A stretch of 55,686 nt of DNA from Oscillospiraceae bacterium (GTDB lineage Bacteria; Bacillota; Clostridia; Oscillospirales; Ruminococcaceae): positions 1-55,686 of the forward strand of contig JAJQIG010000054.1 in NCBI GenBank assembly GCA_021199335.1, given 5' to 3'. The notes under the pieces are model-generated. The model was not told the origin of the DNA. It saw only the letters and a list, made by a program, of their open reading frames with translations, and ran no database searches. Positions 7,844 to 17,293 of this stretch are shown piece after piece; within the stretch, counting starts at the first letter, position 1; every line of letters begins with the position of its first letter. The translations under genes were made by a program, and so were the position numbers.

Positions 7844-8143
7844 ATGCTTACATTTGATGAAATAAAAGGAAAAACCATTCTTGTCGGAATAACCTATGTT
7901 GAGAACGAAAAATCGGGCAAAATAAAGGGCAGAAAACAATTTTACGGAACAATTACAGGCGCAGGCGTTATCGGAATAAAAATCAGATGCCATAACGGAA
8001 AGGATATATCCCTCCCTCCCGACCTTAACGCTATAAGACCCGCTCCAAAGGGTAATTATCGTTTGTTTTCAACGGGAGAGGCTGTTGAATCCCCCGACTT
8101 TATTTCAACATGGCGGGTTACTCTGGATGAAAGCAATGCATGA
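7844..8143 (+). CDS. Small conserved-looking protein of the methionine synthase operon
   Basis: A 99-aa soluble protein with no signal peptide or membrane segment. It looks like an all-beta small domain: repeated short hydrophobic strands such as KTILVGITYV, FYGTITGAGVIGIKI and DISLPPDL. AAGGAG lies 6-7 nt before the ATG. It overlaps the next gene by 8 nt, implying translational coupling to the methionine synthase activation protein. Function not recognised. Confidence 0.7.
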   Translation: MLTFDEIKGKTILVGITYVENEKSGKIKGRKQFYGTITGAGVIGIKIRCHNGKDISLPPDLNAIRPAPKGNYRLFSTGEAVESPDFISTWRVTLDESNA

Positions 8144-8834
8144 TAATTTTTTTACGGCGGATATAACCCGCATTGACAGGGCTGAAGCTCTGAGATACCT
8201 TGCTTACGGCGGCAGCAGCCCTGATGAAAGAATACTGTCATTTATGGATAAATGCGAAAAAAAGCTTCTCAAAGCGGTAAAGGGAAAATTCACCTTTCGG
8301 TGCTTTGATATAAGCGATATTTCCGACAACAGGGTTATTCTTGAAAACTGCTCCCTCATTATGACAGGAAAGGATATATGCTCCCATCTTGAAGGCTGCG
8401 CAAAGGCTGTGCTTATGTGTGCAACGATTGGGAATGATGTTGACAGGCTTCTTAGGGAGGAACAGGTTTCCGATATGGCTGCGGCGGTTATTACCGATGC
8501 TATGGCAAGCTGCGCAGTTGAAAAAGTATGCGATGCCGCAGAGGACACTATCCGCAACGAATATCCGAATATGTTTATGACATGGCGTTTCTCCGCAGGA
8601 TATGGGGATTTGCCCATAGATATACAAAAGCAGTTTCTTGAGGTCACAAATGCAGGACGTGCCATAGGACTCTTTGCAAACGAGAGCTCCATTCTTATAC
8701 CGAGAAAATCCGTTACGGCGGTTATAGGTCTGTCCGATATGCCCATTGAGAAAAAACGCCGAGGCTGCGCAGTCTGCAATTTGCGTGAAAGCTGCTTATT
8801 CAGAAAAAAAGGGAGAAGATGCACCGATGAATAA
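8136..8834 (+). CDS. Stand-alone methionine synthase activation-domain protein
   Basis: A 232-aa homologue of the C-terminal AdoMet-binding reactivation domain of MetH, which remethylates oxidised cob(II)alamin. Seen: ATIGNDVDRLLRE, a helical middle, the RFSAGYGDLPIDIQKQF motif near 150 (equivalent to the R-x-S-x-GY-x-x-P core), and a Cys-rich end (CAVCNLRESCLF). The adjacent MetH lacks this domain, so the two form a split enzyme. The start at 8136 overlaps the previous stop by 8 nt; an in-frame ATG at 8127 is an alternative. Confidence 0.88.
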   Translation: MHDNFFTADITRIDRAEALRYLAYGGSSPDERILSFMDKCEKKLLKAVKGKFTFRCFDISDISDNRVILENCSLIMTGKDICSHLEGCAKAVLMCATIGNDVDRLLREEQVSDMAAAVITDAMASCAVEKVCDAAEDTIRNEYPNMFMTWRFSAGYGDLPIDIQKQFLEVTNAGRAIGLFANESSILIPRKSVTAVIGLSDMPIEKKRRGCAVCNLRESCLFRKKGRRCTDE

Positions 8835-11205
8835 AAAGGAACGCTTTTACAAGCTTCTTAACGATAACAAATTTGTTTTTCTTGATGGCGGATTGGGTAC
8901 AATGCTTCAGAAGAGCGGTCTTAAAACAGGGGAAGTTCCCGAGCTTATGAACCTTGAACACCCCGAAATTGTCGCAGGAATTCATAAGGCTTATGCCAAG
9001 GCGGGTTCACAGATTATCTATGCAAACACCTTCGGGGCAAACTCCTATAAAATGGCTGAAACAGGCAAAACCGTTGAGGAGCTTATTTCCGCTGCGATAA
9101 GGATTGCCAAGGGAGCGGTAGGAGAAGATGTTCTTATTGCGCTTGACATAGGGCCTGTGGGGCAGCTCCTCGAACCAACGGGAACACTTAAATTTGAAGA
9201 GGCTTACGATTATTTTAAGGAAGAAATTCTTGCGGGAAAGGATGCCGACCTTATCGCTATCGAAACAATGACCGACCTTTACGAAATGAAAGCGGCTCTC
9301 CTTGCGGCAAAGGAAAATTCCGATCTGCCCGTTGTATGCACAATGACATTTGAACAAAACCTCCGAACCTTTACGGGCTGTTCCGTTGGGGCAATGGCTC
9401 TTACGCTGGAGGGCCTCGGAGCGGATGCCATAGGAGTGAACTGTTCACTTGGCCCGCGTGAATTTGAACCGATTATTGAGGAGCTTGCGAAATGGACTAA
9501 GCTGCCCATTGTTGCAAAGCCCAACGCCGGACTGCCGAACCCCGTTACAAATGAATATGACGTTACGCCCGAAGAATTTGCGGAAAGCGCCGCAAACCTT
9601 GTTAAACACGGCATTAAGCTCACCGGCGGCTGCTGCGGAACAGACCCGGATTATATCCGCGCGCTTATTGCAAGATTAAGTAAAATGGAATATGTCCCAA
9701 ATACCCCGAAATCGGTCACTGCCGTTTGCTCCGCCGAGAGGGTTGTTGTTATAGATCAGCCGAGGATTATCGGCGAGAGGATTAATCCAACGGGAAAAAA
9801 GCTTTTTAAGGAGGCTCTGCGCAAGGGCGATATTGACTACATCATGGGTCAGGCAATCGAGCAATCCCATGCGGGGGCGGAAATCCTTGATGTCAACGTT
9901 GGGCTGCCCGAAATTGACGAGAAAGCTATGATGGTCCGCACTGTTAAGGCTCTGCAGGGGATTACGGATCTCCCGCTGCAGATAGATTCAACCATTCCCG
10001 AAGTGCTTGAAGCTGCCCTCAGGGTTTACAACGGCAAGCCGATTGTAAACTCCGTCAACGGCGAATCGGGGTCTTTGAAAAAAATTCTTCCAATAGTAAA
10101 GAAATACGGCGCAGCGGTTGTCGGTCTTACCCTTGATGAGGACGGAATACCTAAAACCACAGAGAAGCGCTTTGAAATTGCCGAGAGAATTATGAATTCC
10201 GCCATTGAAATGGGCATACCGAGAGAGGATATTTTCATTGACTGCCTTACCCTGACCGCATCGGCAGAGCAGGAAAATGTTATGAAAACGGTCGAAGCTG
10301 TTCACAGGGTAAAAACCGAGCTTGGACTCAAAACGGTTCTTGGCGTTTCAAATATTTCATTCGGTTTGCCGAACCGTGAGCTTATAAACTGCAATTTTTT
10401 GCAGATGTGCCTTGTTAACGGACTTGATTTGCCCATTATGAACCCAAACGTTGCATCAATGACGGGTGCGGTGAGGGCATATCGTCTGCTTACAAACATT
10501 GATGTAAACTCAGTTGATTTTATTAAGGCATACGGAGCGGAAAAAACGCCTCCGACTCCCCTGCCAAAGCTGCCCGAGGGCGCAAATCACGACCTTATGT
10601 ATGCTGTTTCAAACGGACTCAAATCGGAGGGCGCAAAAATCACCGAAGAACTTCTTGAAACGACCGATTCAATGCAAATTGTTGACGATATACTTATACC
10701 TGCCCTCGACAAAATAGGCGACGACTTTGAGAAGGGCAAAATCTTTCTTCCGCAGCTTATAATGTCCGCAGGGGTTGCTCAGGCTGCGTTTGAGGTTATC
10801 CGAAGCCATATGGTGAAGAACAATTCCGCCCCCGTTGTGAAGGGCAAGGTTGTTCTTGCTACAGTTAAGGGGGATATTCACGATATCGGAAAAAACATAG
10901 TCAAGGTTCTTCTTGAAAATTACGGCTATGAGGTTATAGATCTTGGACGTGATGTTGATTATCAAGCGGTTGTTGATGCGGCAATTGAACATAAAGTCAA
11001 GCTGGTGGGTCTGTCGGCGCTTATGACAACAACCCTTGGTTCGATGGAAAAAACCATTCAGCTTCTGCGTGAGAACAGGGTCGACTGCAAGGTTGTTGTA
11101 GGCGGTGCAGTGCTTACCCCCGAGTATGCGGAGAGCATAGGAGCGGACTTTTACGCAAAGGACGCTAAGGAAACGGTTGATGTTGCAAAGAGGATTTATG
11201 GCTAA
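8827..11205 (+). CDS. metH: Cobalamin-dependent methionine synthase lacking the activation domain
   Basis: A 792-aa enzyme transferring methyl from 5-methyltetrahydrofolate to homocysteine via cobalamin. Homocysteine domain about 10-300, with Zn-ligand Cys in GVNCS and GGCCG. Pterin domain about 325-575 with the GERINPTG start. Helical cap about 600-690. B12 domain to the end with the cobalt-ligand motif KGDIHDIGKNIV near 690. It stops after the B12 domain, against about 1,200 aa in E. coli; the missing domain is the upstream gene. The ATG at 8827 overlaps the previous stop by 8 nt. Confidence 0.96.
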   Translation: MNKKERFYKLLNDNKFVFLDGGLGTMLQKSGLKTGEVPELMNLEHPEIVAGIHKAYAKAGSQIIYANTFGANSYKMAETGKTVEELISAAIRIAKGAVGEDVLIALDIGPVGQLLEPTGTLKFEEAYDYFKEEILAGKDADLIAIETMTDLYEMKAALLAAKENSDLPVVCTMTFEQNLRTFTGCSVGAMALTLEGLGADAIGVNCSLGPREFEPIIEELAKWTKLPIVAKPNAGLPNPVTNEYDVTPEEFAESAANLVKHGIKLTGGCCGTDPDYIRALIARLSKMEYVPNTPKSVTAVCSAERVVVIDQPRIIGERINPTGKKLFKEALRKGDIDYIMGQAIEQSHAGAEILDVNVGLPEIDEKAMMVRTVKALQGITDLPLQIDSTIPEVLEAALRVYNGKPIVNSVNGESGSLKKILPIVKKYGAAVVGLTLDEDGIPKTTEKRFEIAERIMNSAIEMGIPREDIFIDCLTLTASAEQENVMKTVEAVHRVKTELGLKTVLGVSNISFGLPNRELINCNFLQMCLVNGLDLPIMNPNVASMTGAVRAYRLLTNIDVNSVDFIKAYGAEKTPPTPLPKLPEGANHDLMYAVSNGLKSEGAKITEELLETTDSMQIVDDILIPALDKIGDDFEKGKIFLPQLIMSAGVAQAAFEVIRSHMVKNNSAPVVKGKVVLATVKGDIHDIGKNIVKVLLENYGYEVIDLGRDVDYQAVVDAAIEHKVKLVGLSALMTTTLGSMEKTIQLLRENRVDCKVVVGGAVLTPEYAESIGADFYAKDAKETVDVAKRIYG

Positions 11206-12070
11206 AATAAAGGAAAAAAACAAGGCTATATTTTTTATAATCTGCTCGGCATTCTGCTTTACAATTATGAATGCCTGCGTAAGGCTTTCGGGGGATTTGC
11301 CGTTTATCCAAAAAAGCTTTTTCAGGAACTTTGTTGCGGCAATTCTTGCGTTTGCCGTTCTCAAAAAAAATCACGTCAAAATAACCTGCAAACCTGAGAA
11401 CAGGATTTATATGTTTTTAAGGGCATTCTGCGGAACCGCAGGAATGCTCTGCAATTTTTATGCCGTTGACAGGCTCGTTCTTGCGGATGCGTCGATGCTA
11501 AATAAAATGTCGCCCTTTTTTGCGGTGGTTTTCTCCGCAATAATTCTTAAGGACAAACCCGCTCCGTTTCAAGTAGGGGCGGTAGCCGCCGCTTTTATCG
11601 GAAGTCTTTTTATTATAAAGCCGACCTTCGCCAACGCCGACCTATTTGCCTCGGCGACAGGATTTATTGGAGGAATGGGTGCGGGGGCGGCATATGCATT
11701 TGTAAGCAAGCTCGGCAGGGGCGGCGAAAAGGGGCCGGTGATAGTGTTCTTTTTCTCAGTTTTTTCATGCGTTGTTACCATACCGTATATCATTTTCAAT
11801 TTTGTTCCGATGAGCGCATTCCAGACGGCAATGCTGCTCTTAACCGGACTTTCTGCGGCGGGCGGACAATTCTCGATAACTGCGGCATACACTCATGCCC
11901 CCGCCAAGGAGGTATCGGTTTTCGATTATTCGCAGATAATATTTTCGGCAATTTTGGGATTTTTTCTGTTTGACCAAATCCCCGATATATGGAGCTTTGT
12001 CGGCTATGGAATAATCATTGCCGCGGCTGTTTCCATGTTCCTTTACAACAACAGAAAACAGGAAAATTGA
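11198..12070 (+). CDS. EamA/DMT-family permease
   Basis: A 290-aa integral membrane protein with about ten predicted helices in two EamA repeats, typical of drug/metabolite transporters. Seen: INACVRLSG-like first loop, RNFVAAILAF, LADASMLNKMSPFFAVVFSAIIL, and a second repeat ending LGFFLFDQIPDIWSFVGYGIIIAA. The start at 11198 overlaps the metH stop by 8 nt and has AAAGAGG before it. The context suggests export or import of a metabolite linked to methionine or one-carbon metabolism, but the substrate is unknown. Confidence 0.87.
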   Translation: MAKIKEKNKAIFFIICSAFCFTIMNACVRLSGDLPFIQKSFFRNFVAAILAFAVLKKNHVKITCKPENRIYMFLRAFCGTAGMLCNFYAVDRLVLADASMLNKMSPFFAVVFSAIILKDKPAPFQVGAVAAAFIGSLFIIKPTFANADLFASATGFIGGMGAGAAYAFVSKLGRGGEKGPVIVFFFSVFSCVVTIPYIIFNFVPMSAFQTAMLLLTGLSAAGGQFSITAAYTHAPAKEVSVFDYSQIIFSAILGFFLFDQIPDIWSFVGYGIIIAAAVSMFLYNNRKQEN

Positions 12071-12164
12071 GCGGAAATTCTCTTTGTAAATTCCTAATTT
12101 GCGGAAAAATGTTCAATGCGTTTTTGTTTATTCATAAAAAAACCATATATTCTTCCGCATAATG

Positions 12165-12173
12165 TGGTATAAT
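12165..12173 (+). promoter_or_regulatory. Candidate extended -10 promoter of tpiA
   Basis: TGGTATAAT is a perfect extended -10 box. No good -35 lies 17 nt upstream. The start codon is about 60 nt further on. Confidence 0.45.
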
Positions 12174-12234
12174 ATATGTGAAATTTTTCGTGCGAGCTAT
12201 CTCGTGCGGTACATTGAAAAAAGGAGATATTATT

Positions 12235-13011
12235 ATGAACAAGTCTTTAAGAAAAGCTGTTATTGCAGGAAACTGGAAAATGAACAAAACCCGCCCCGAA
12301 GCTAAGGAGCTTCTTGAGGCTATTAAGCCGCTTGTTGCCAACGCTGAGGGCAAAATTGAGGTTATTGCCTGCGTTCCTTACACAAACCTTGAAACAGCCG
12401 TAAATACAACAGCGAATTCAAACGTTAAGATAGGCGCCGAAAACGTTCACTTTGAGAAGAGCGGCGCATTTACGGGCGAAATTTCCGCCGATATGCTCAC
12501 CGAAATCGGCGTTGAATACGTTGTTCTCGGTCACTCCGAGAGAAGACAGTATTTCGGCGAAACGGACGAAACAGTGAACAAGAGAACAAAGGCTGCTCTT
12601 GCGGCAGGTCTAAAACCAATTGTATGCGTTGGCGAGCTTCTTGCCGAGCGTGAGACTGACATCACCGAAGAGGTTATTTCAAGGCAGATTAAGCTCGACC
12701 TTGCAGGCATTTCCGCTGATGATGTTAAGAAAACCATTATTGCTTATGAGCCTGTTTGGGCTATTGGCACAGGAAAGACCGCTACTGCAGACCAAGCTCA
12801 GGAGGTTTGCGCATTCATCCGCGCCGTACTTGCCAAGCTCTATGACAAGGCAACAGCTGATGCGGTAACAATCCAGTATGGCGGCTCAATGAACGCAGGA
12901 AATGCTGCCGAACTTCTTTCAAAGCCTGATGTTGACGGTGGTCTTATCGGCGGCGCTTCACTCAAAGCAGGCGACTTCAACACCATAGTTCAAGCTGCTG
13001 TAAACGGATAA
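12235..13011 (+). CDS. tpiA: Triosephosphate isomerase
   Basis: A 258-aa TIM barrel interconverting dihydroxyacetone phosphate and glyceraldehyde 3-phosphate. Seen: AGNWKMNK (substrate Lys) near residue 13, the catalytic His in VLGHSERR near 100, the catalytic Glu in AYEPVWAIGTGKTAT near 172 with the flexible loop, and QYGGSMN and DGGLIGGASL phosphate loops. The ATG at 12235 has AAAGGAG 8 nt before it; upstream in-frame starts lack one. Confidence 0.97.
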   Translation: MNKSLRKAVIAGNWKMNKTRPEAKELLEAIKPLVANAEGKIEVIACVPYTNLETAVNTTANSNVKIGAENVHFEKSGAFTGEISADMLTEIGVEYVVLGHSERRQYFGETDETVNKRTKAALAAGLKPIVCVGELLAERETDITEEVISRQIKLDLAGISADDVKKTIIAYEPVWAIGTGKTATADQAQEVCAFIRAVLAKLYDKATADAVTIQYGGSMNAGNAAELLSKPDVDGGLIGGASLKAGDFNTIVQAAVNG

Positions 13012-13040
13012 TATTGTTAATTTGACAGGGGAAAGCGTAT

Positions 13041-13316
13041 ATGAAATCTGTTGAAAAAAAGAATCACGGCAAAGCTGTTGCTGTGATAATTGCCGCGCTT
13101 CTTATTATTGCGGCAGGGTTCTTTACAACGGATTTAATTCGTGCAAAACGATATAGGCTGCCCCCTGTCTTTTGTATTCCCGTCATAGAATATGACGGCG
13201 GAAGCACCGATTATTACGGTTTAGGCTACAAGGTCTGGGCGGATTACCACCCATTTGACGAAACAACCGAATACTATGTCGGCTTCTGGCTTATTCCAAA
13301 ATTTTGGAGCATTTGA
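13041..13316 (+). CDS. Small single-span membrane protein
   Basis: A 91-aa protein with one transmembrane helix (about 13-30) after a Lys/His-rich start, then a Tyr-rich extracytoplasmic part. It lies 29 nt after tpiA and 19 nt before gpmI with no terminator, so it is probably in the same transcript. AGGGGAAAG precedes the ATG. Not recognised as a known family. Confidence 0.65.
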   Translation: MKSVEKKNHGKAVAVIIAALLIIAAGFFTTDLIRAKRYRLPPVFCIPVIEYDGGSTDYYGLGYKVWADYHPFDETTEYYVGFWLIPKFWSI

Positions 13317-13335
13317 ATTTTAGGAGGAGATTAAA

Positions 13336-14853
13336 ATGGGCAAAAAACCAACAGCTCTTATTATTATGGATGGCTGCGGCGTTAATAAGGACACCTACGG
13401 AAATGCTGTAGCTGCCGCAAAAACACCTAATCTTGACAAATACATGAAGGAATGGCCCAACACAACAATCGGCGCAAGCGGAATGTGCGTTGGACTTCCC
13501 GATGGTCAAATGGGCAACTCCGAGGTAGGACACACAAATATGGGCGCAGGAAGAATCGTTTACCAGGAGCTTACACGAATTACTAAATCTATCTCTGACG
13601 GCGATTTCTTTACAAACGAGGCATTTGATGAAGCCATTCAAAACTGCAGGAAGAACAACTCCGCACTCCATATGTTCGGACTTCTTTCAAATGGCGGCGT
13701 TCACTCCCACAATGCCCACCTCTACGGGCTTCTTGAGCTTGCTAAAAAAGCAGGACTTGAAAAGGTGTTTGTTCACTGCATTATGGACGGACGTGATGTT
13801 CCCCCCACAAGCGGCAAGGACTTTATTGCCGAGCTTGCGGACAAAATGAATGAAATAGGCGTAGGAAAGATTGCAAGCATTTCAGGCAGATATTACGCAA
13901 TGGACAGAGATAACAACTGGGACAGAGTTGAGAAGGCCTATGCCGCATTCGTTTACGGCGACGGAAACAAGGCTGACTGTCCCGTTAAGGCTATGGAACA
14001 ATCCTACGCTGACAATGTAACCGATGAATTTGTTATCCCTACTGTAATCGAGGGAACGGACAGAATTTCCGCAAATGACAGCATTATTTTCTTCAACTTC
14101 CGCCCCGACCGCGCAAGGGAAATTACCCGCACCTTTGTTGACCCCGATTTCAAAGGCTTCGAGAGAAAGAACGGATTCTTCCCAGTAACCTATGTCTGCT
14201 TCACGCAGTACGATGCGACAATGCCGAACGTTAAGGTTGCATTTAAGCCCCAGTCGCTTCACAATACCCTCGGACAATATATCTCCGATAAGGGAATGAC
14301 ACAGCTTAGAATTGCCGAAACGGAAAAGTATGCCCACGTTACATTCTTCTTCAACGGCGGCGTTGAAAAGCAATATCCCGGCGAGGACAGAATACTTGTC
14401 AACTCCCCAAAGGTTGCAACCTATGATCTCCAGCCTGAAATGAGCGCATACGAGGTAACGGAAAAGGTTGTTGAAGCAATAGATGCCGAAAAATATGACG
14501 TTATCATTCTTAACTTTGCAAACTGTGATATGGTAGGCCACACGGGCGTATTTGATGCTGCGGTAAAGGCTGTTGAGGCTGTGGATGAATGTGTTGGAAA
14601 GACCGTTGACGCTATCCTTGCACATGGCGGTACGGCTCTTATTACCGCCGACCACGGCAATGCGGACAAAATGTACGAGGCAGACGGTTCACCCTTTACG
14701 GCGCACACGACAAACGTTGTTCCCCTCATTGTCGCAGGACAAAAGGGCAAACTGAGAGAGGGCGGAGTTCTTGCCGACCTTGCTCCCACGATGCTTAAAA
14801 TTATGGGAATTGAGCAGCCCGCCGAAATGACAGGCAAGTCAATTCTTCTCTAA
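13336..14853 (+). CDS. gpmI: 2,3-bisphosphoglycerate-independent phosphoglycerate mutase
   Basis: A 505-aa Mn-dependent alkaline-phosphatase-superfamily enzyme interconverting 3- and 2-phosphoglycerate. Seen: the metal-binding MDGCGVN at the start, the nucleophile Ser in QMGNSEVGHTNMGAGR near 60, HCIMDGRDVPP, FFNFRPDRAREIT, and the C-terminal metal ligands ANCDMVGHTG and ITADHGNADKM. Full family length. TTTTAGGAGG lies before the ATG. Confidence 0.97.
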   Translation: MGKKPTALIIMDGCGVNKDTYGNAVAAAKTPNLDKYMKEWPNTTIGASGMCVGLPDGQMGNSEVGHTNMGAGRIVYQELTRITKSISDGDFFTNEAFDEAIQNCRKNNSALHMFGLLSNGGVHSHNAHLYGLLELAKKAGLEKVFVHCIMDGRDVPPTSGKDFIAELADKMNEIGVGKIASISGRYYAMDRDNNWDRVEKAYAAFVYGDGNKADCPVKAMEQSYADNVTDEFVIPTVIEGTDRISANDSIIFFNFRPDRAREITRTFVDPDFKGFERKNGFFPVTYVCFTQYDATMPNVKVAFKPQSLHNTLGQYISDKGMTQLRIAETEKYAHVTFFFNGGVEKQYPGEDRILVNSPKVATYDLQPEMSAYEVTEKVVEAIDAEKYDVIILNFANCDMVGHTGVFDAAVKAVEAVDECVGKTVDAILAHGGTALITADHGNADKMYEADGSPFTAHTTNVVPLIVAGQKGKLREGGVLADLAPTMLKIMGIEQPAEMTGKSILL

Positions 14854-14875
14854 TTAGCCGAAAAAACACAGATAA

Positions 14876-14912
14876 AGCGCAGCAGTTTTTGAGGAACTGC
14901 TGCGCTGTTTTT
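14876..14912 (+). terminator. Terminator of gpmI
   Basis: A 12-bp stem (14876-14887 with 14895-14906) is followed by GTTTTT, 23 nt past the stop. Confidence 0.85.
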
Positions 14913-14943
14913 CTGTTTACGCTCAAAAAAAGTTAATCAGCCA

Positions 14944-14974
14944 TAAAAAATGGGGATAGAAATTAATCTATCCC
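14944..14974 (-). terminator. Terminator of the chemoreceptor gene
   Basis: An 8-bp stem (14953-14960 with 14967-14974) is followed on the minus strand by CATTTTTTATGG, about 25 nt past the chemoreceptor stop. Confidence 0.75.
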
Positions 14975-14999
14975 ACATTTTTATATGTAATACTGTATT

Positions 15000-16973
15000 T
15001 TATCCTTCAATTGTGAAAGCATCAACAAGATCCTTGAGCATATTAGCCTGGCTTGAAAGCTCCTCGGAGGAAGCTGCGCTTTCCTCGGCGGTTGCGGAGT
15101 TATTCTGAACAACGCTTGAAATCTGCTCAATGCCCGTTGTAACCTGGTCGATCATACCAGTCTGCTGTACGCTTGCATCGGCGATGCTGTCAACGATGGA
15201 TTCAACCCTTGTTGTAAACTCACCAACGCTGTTCATGGATGCTGCAGTTGCGGCGGTAATCTCAGTACCGTTCTTTACCGCTTCAACGGTCTGCTCAATA
15301 AGGCTTGTAGTATTGCTTGCAGCCTCCGCCGATTTTGACGCGAGGTTTCTTACCTCATCGGCAACAACGGCAAAGCCCTTTCCTGCCTCACCTGCTCTTG
15401 CGGCTTCAACAGCTGCGTTAAGGGCAAGAATATTTGTCTGGAATGCAATATCTTCAATCGTTTTGATAATGTTGCTTATCTGGTTCGAGGTTTCCTCGAT
15501 ATTGCTCATAGCCTTTGTCAGGCGGCCCATTTCTTCATTTGTGCCGTTAACGCAGTCGGCAGTTTCGGCAACAAGACTTTTAGCCTCACGGCAGTTATTC
15601 GATGTACTGTTTACGTGGTCCGAAATAATGTGAATTGAAGCGGCGAGCTGTTCGATTGAAGAAGCCTGCTCCGTTGCACCCTGTGAAAGAGCCTGGGCGC
15701 CTGCGGAAACCTGCTCTGAACCCGATGAAACCTGATCTGCGGCAACATTGATGCTGTGCATAGTTCCGTTGAACTGTTCTCTTATGCTCTTTACGCTGTC
15801 TATCAAACGTTTGAAATCACCGACATAGAAGCGTTCTCCCTCTTCGGTGTCAACAGCAAGGTTACCCTCAGCCATAGCTTTAAGGATGCGGTCAATATCG
15901 TTTATCATATTATTAAGGCTTGAAACAACGTTATCGGTAGCCTGTACAAGCACTCCCGTTTCATCATTTGAACAAATCACCGGGACAGGTGACATAAGAT
16001 CGCCCTCGGAAAGAAGCCTTATTCTTTCGGTACACTTCTTAACAGGGTCACCGATTCTCTTTCCAAGGCGGAGTGAGAGAATACTTGAAACAACTGCTGC
16101 AACAACAAGTATAGCCAAGGTAATCGCAAAAGCGACCGTTACGTCCGAGAGAAACTCGCTTTCGGGGACATAAACCGAAATAGACCAACCGTTTGTCGAC
16201 TCAATGGGGGTGTAGCCGTAAATATATGCTGTTCCGCCGAAATCATATTCCTTACATCCCGTTTCACCGTTTATCATGCTTTGAGCAAGGTCGGCAATTT
16301 CAGAATATGAAGAATCTTCATCCGCAAGAGTTAAGTAGTTTATTCCTGATTTTATGTTTTCCATATTGTCGTCAGCAATAAGGTTTGCGCTGCTGTCAAG
16401 GATAAATGCGGAGCCTGTTTCACCTATATTGATTGAACGAACAATATCGTTGAGGAATTCTTCATCGGGGACAACGTAAACACAGCCTATAGGTTCGGAG
16501 TCTACAACGCCGTCCTTCCAAAGCGGAGCGGCAACGATTATTGTAAGCTTACCGGTTACCTTTGAAACAAGGGGTTCCGAAACCATCGCCTCGCCACGCA
16601 TCGCAGCCTGGAAGTACGCTCTTTCGGAATAGTCGTTTCCATCAATTCCGTTTCCCTCGGAGTCAATAAAATTACAGCGTTCAAGGCCATATTGTGCAGC
16701 TCTTGCATCAAGAACCGCCTGCTTTTCCTCCTTGGAAGATGATGTATCAACAAGAACCTCCGACACACCAAGATCTCTTGCGATATTATGATAAGCTTCG
16801 ATCTCCCACTCTGCCCTTTCTGCGGCTATGGAAGTCAATTCTGCGACATTTGTTTTTGTTAAAGTCAACGCATTGTCATATGTAATGAAGCAAGCTGCGC
16901 CGCCCAAAACGAGCAAGGAAACTCCCACAAGCAAAATTGCGCTCAAGGAAATTCTCCTACCTATTGATTTCAT
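15000..16973 (-). CDS. Methyl-accepting chemotaxis protein with dCache-type sensor
   Basis: A 657-aa transmembrane chemoreceptor. Helix 1 (about 10-32), a large extracytoplasmic sensor (about 35-280) of dCache type with [18 protein letters not shown] and [14 protein letters not shown], helix 2 (about 283-305), HAMP-like region (about 305-360), a second linker (about 370-400), then the signalling coiled coil. The hairpin tip [20 protein letters not shown] is intact. No CheB/CheR-binding pentapeptide is seen at the C-terminus (DAFTIEG). No other chemotaxis gene is in the window. AAGGAGG precedes the ATG. Confidence 0.95.
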   Translation of the reverse strand: MKSIGRRISLSAILLVGVSLLVLGGAACFITYDNALTLTKTNVAELTSIAAERAEWEIEAYHNIARDLGVSEVLVDTSSSKEEKQAVLDARAAQYGLERCNFIDSEGNGIDGNDYSERAYFQAAMRGEAMVSEPLVSKVTGKLTIIVAAPLWKDGVVDSEPIGCVYVVPDEEFLNDIVRSINIGETGSAFILDSSANLIADDNMENIKSGINYLTLADEDSSYSEIADLAQSMINGETGCKEYDFGGTAYIYGYTPIESTNGWSISVYVPESEFLSDVTVAFAITLAILVVAAVVSSILSLRLGKRIGDPVKKCTERIRLLSEGDLMSPVPVICSNDETGVLVQATDNVVSSLNNMINDIDRILKAMAEGNLAVDTEEGERFYVGDFKRLIDSVKSIREQFNGTMHSINVAADQVSSGSEQVSAGAQALSQGATEQASSIEQLAASIHIISDHVNSTSNNCREAKSLVAETADCVNGTNEEMGRLTKAMSNIEETSNQISNIIKTIEDIAFQTNILALNAAVEAARAGEAGKGFAVVADEVRNLASKSAEAASNTTSLIEQTVEAVKNGTEITAATAASMNSVGEFTTRVESIVDSIADASVQQTGMIDQVTTGIEQISSVVQNNSATAEESAASSEELSSQANMLKDLVDAFTIEG

Positions 16974-17011
16974 TGTTATATTCCTCCTTAGGATTGCATA
17001 AATACATACAT

Positions 17012-17040
17012 ATTATACAGCAGCTTTCCGCCAAAATCAA
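17012..17040 (-). promoter_or_regulatory. Candidate promoter of the chemoreceptor gene
   Basis: TTGATT (17035-17040), 17 nt, perfect TATAAT (17012-17017) on the minus strand, about 39 nt before the start codon. Confidence 0.6.
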
Positions 17041-17293
17041 GGATTCACTCTGTTTTTTTACATATTGAAAGTTATTTGTTTACAAGTCAAAGGGTCATCA
17101 GACAAAAGCAAAAAGCAGACACCGAGCAAATGTCTGCTTTTTTCCAAAAACATTTTAAAAGAGAATAGCAAAATATTGTTAATTATTGAAATAGGAGATA
17201 CAAAACTAACTTCTTACTACATTAACATTATAACCCAACATCGGTTAGAATACAATAATTTTTTTGTATATATTTTATTGTAAAAATTTTATA
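17041..17293. other. Intergenic stretch between chemoreceptor promoter and nadE
   Basis: AT-rich DNA without a convincing gene. It contains the terminator at 17108-17143 and otherwise only low-complexity sequence. Confidence 0.5.
17108..17143 (-). terminator. Terminator of nadE (probably bidirectional)
   Basis: An 11-bp perfect stem (17111-17121 with 17131-17141) with T/A runs on both sides. It lies about 150 nt past the nadE stop, unusually far for its terminator. Confidence 0.7.

Noticed and set aside
8746-8826. Longer MetH N-terminus inside the activation-protein gene
   Set aside because: The extension has no homology to MetH. The ATG at 8827 fits the family start and the 8-nt overlap pattern.
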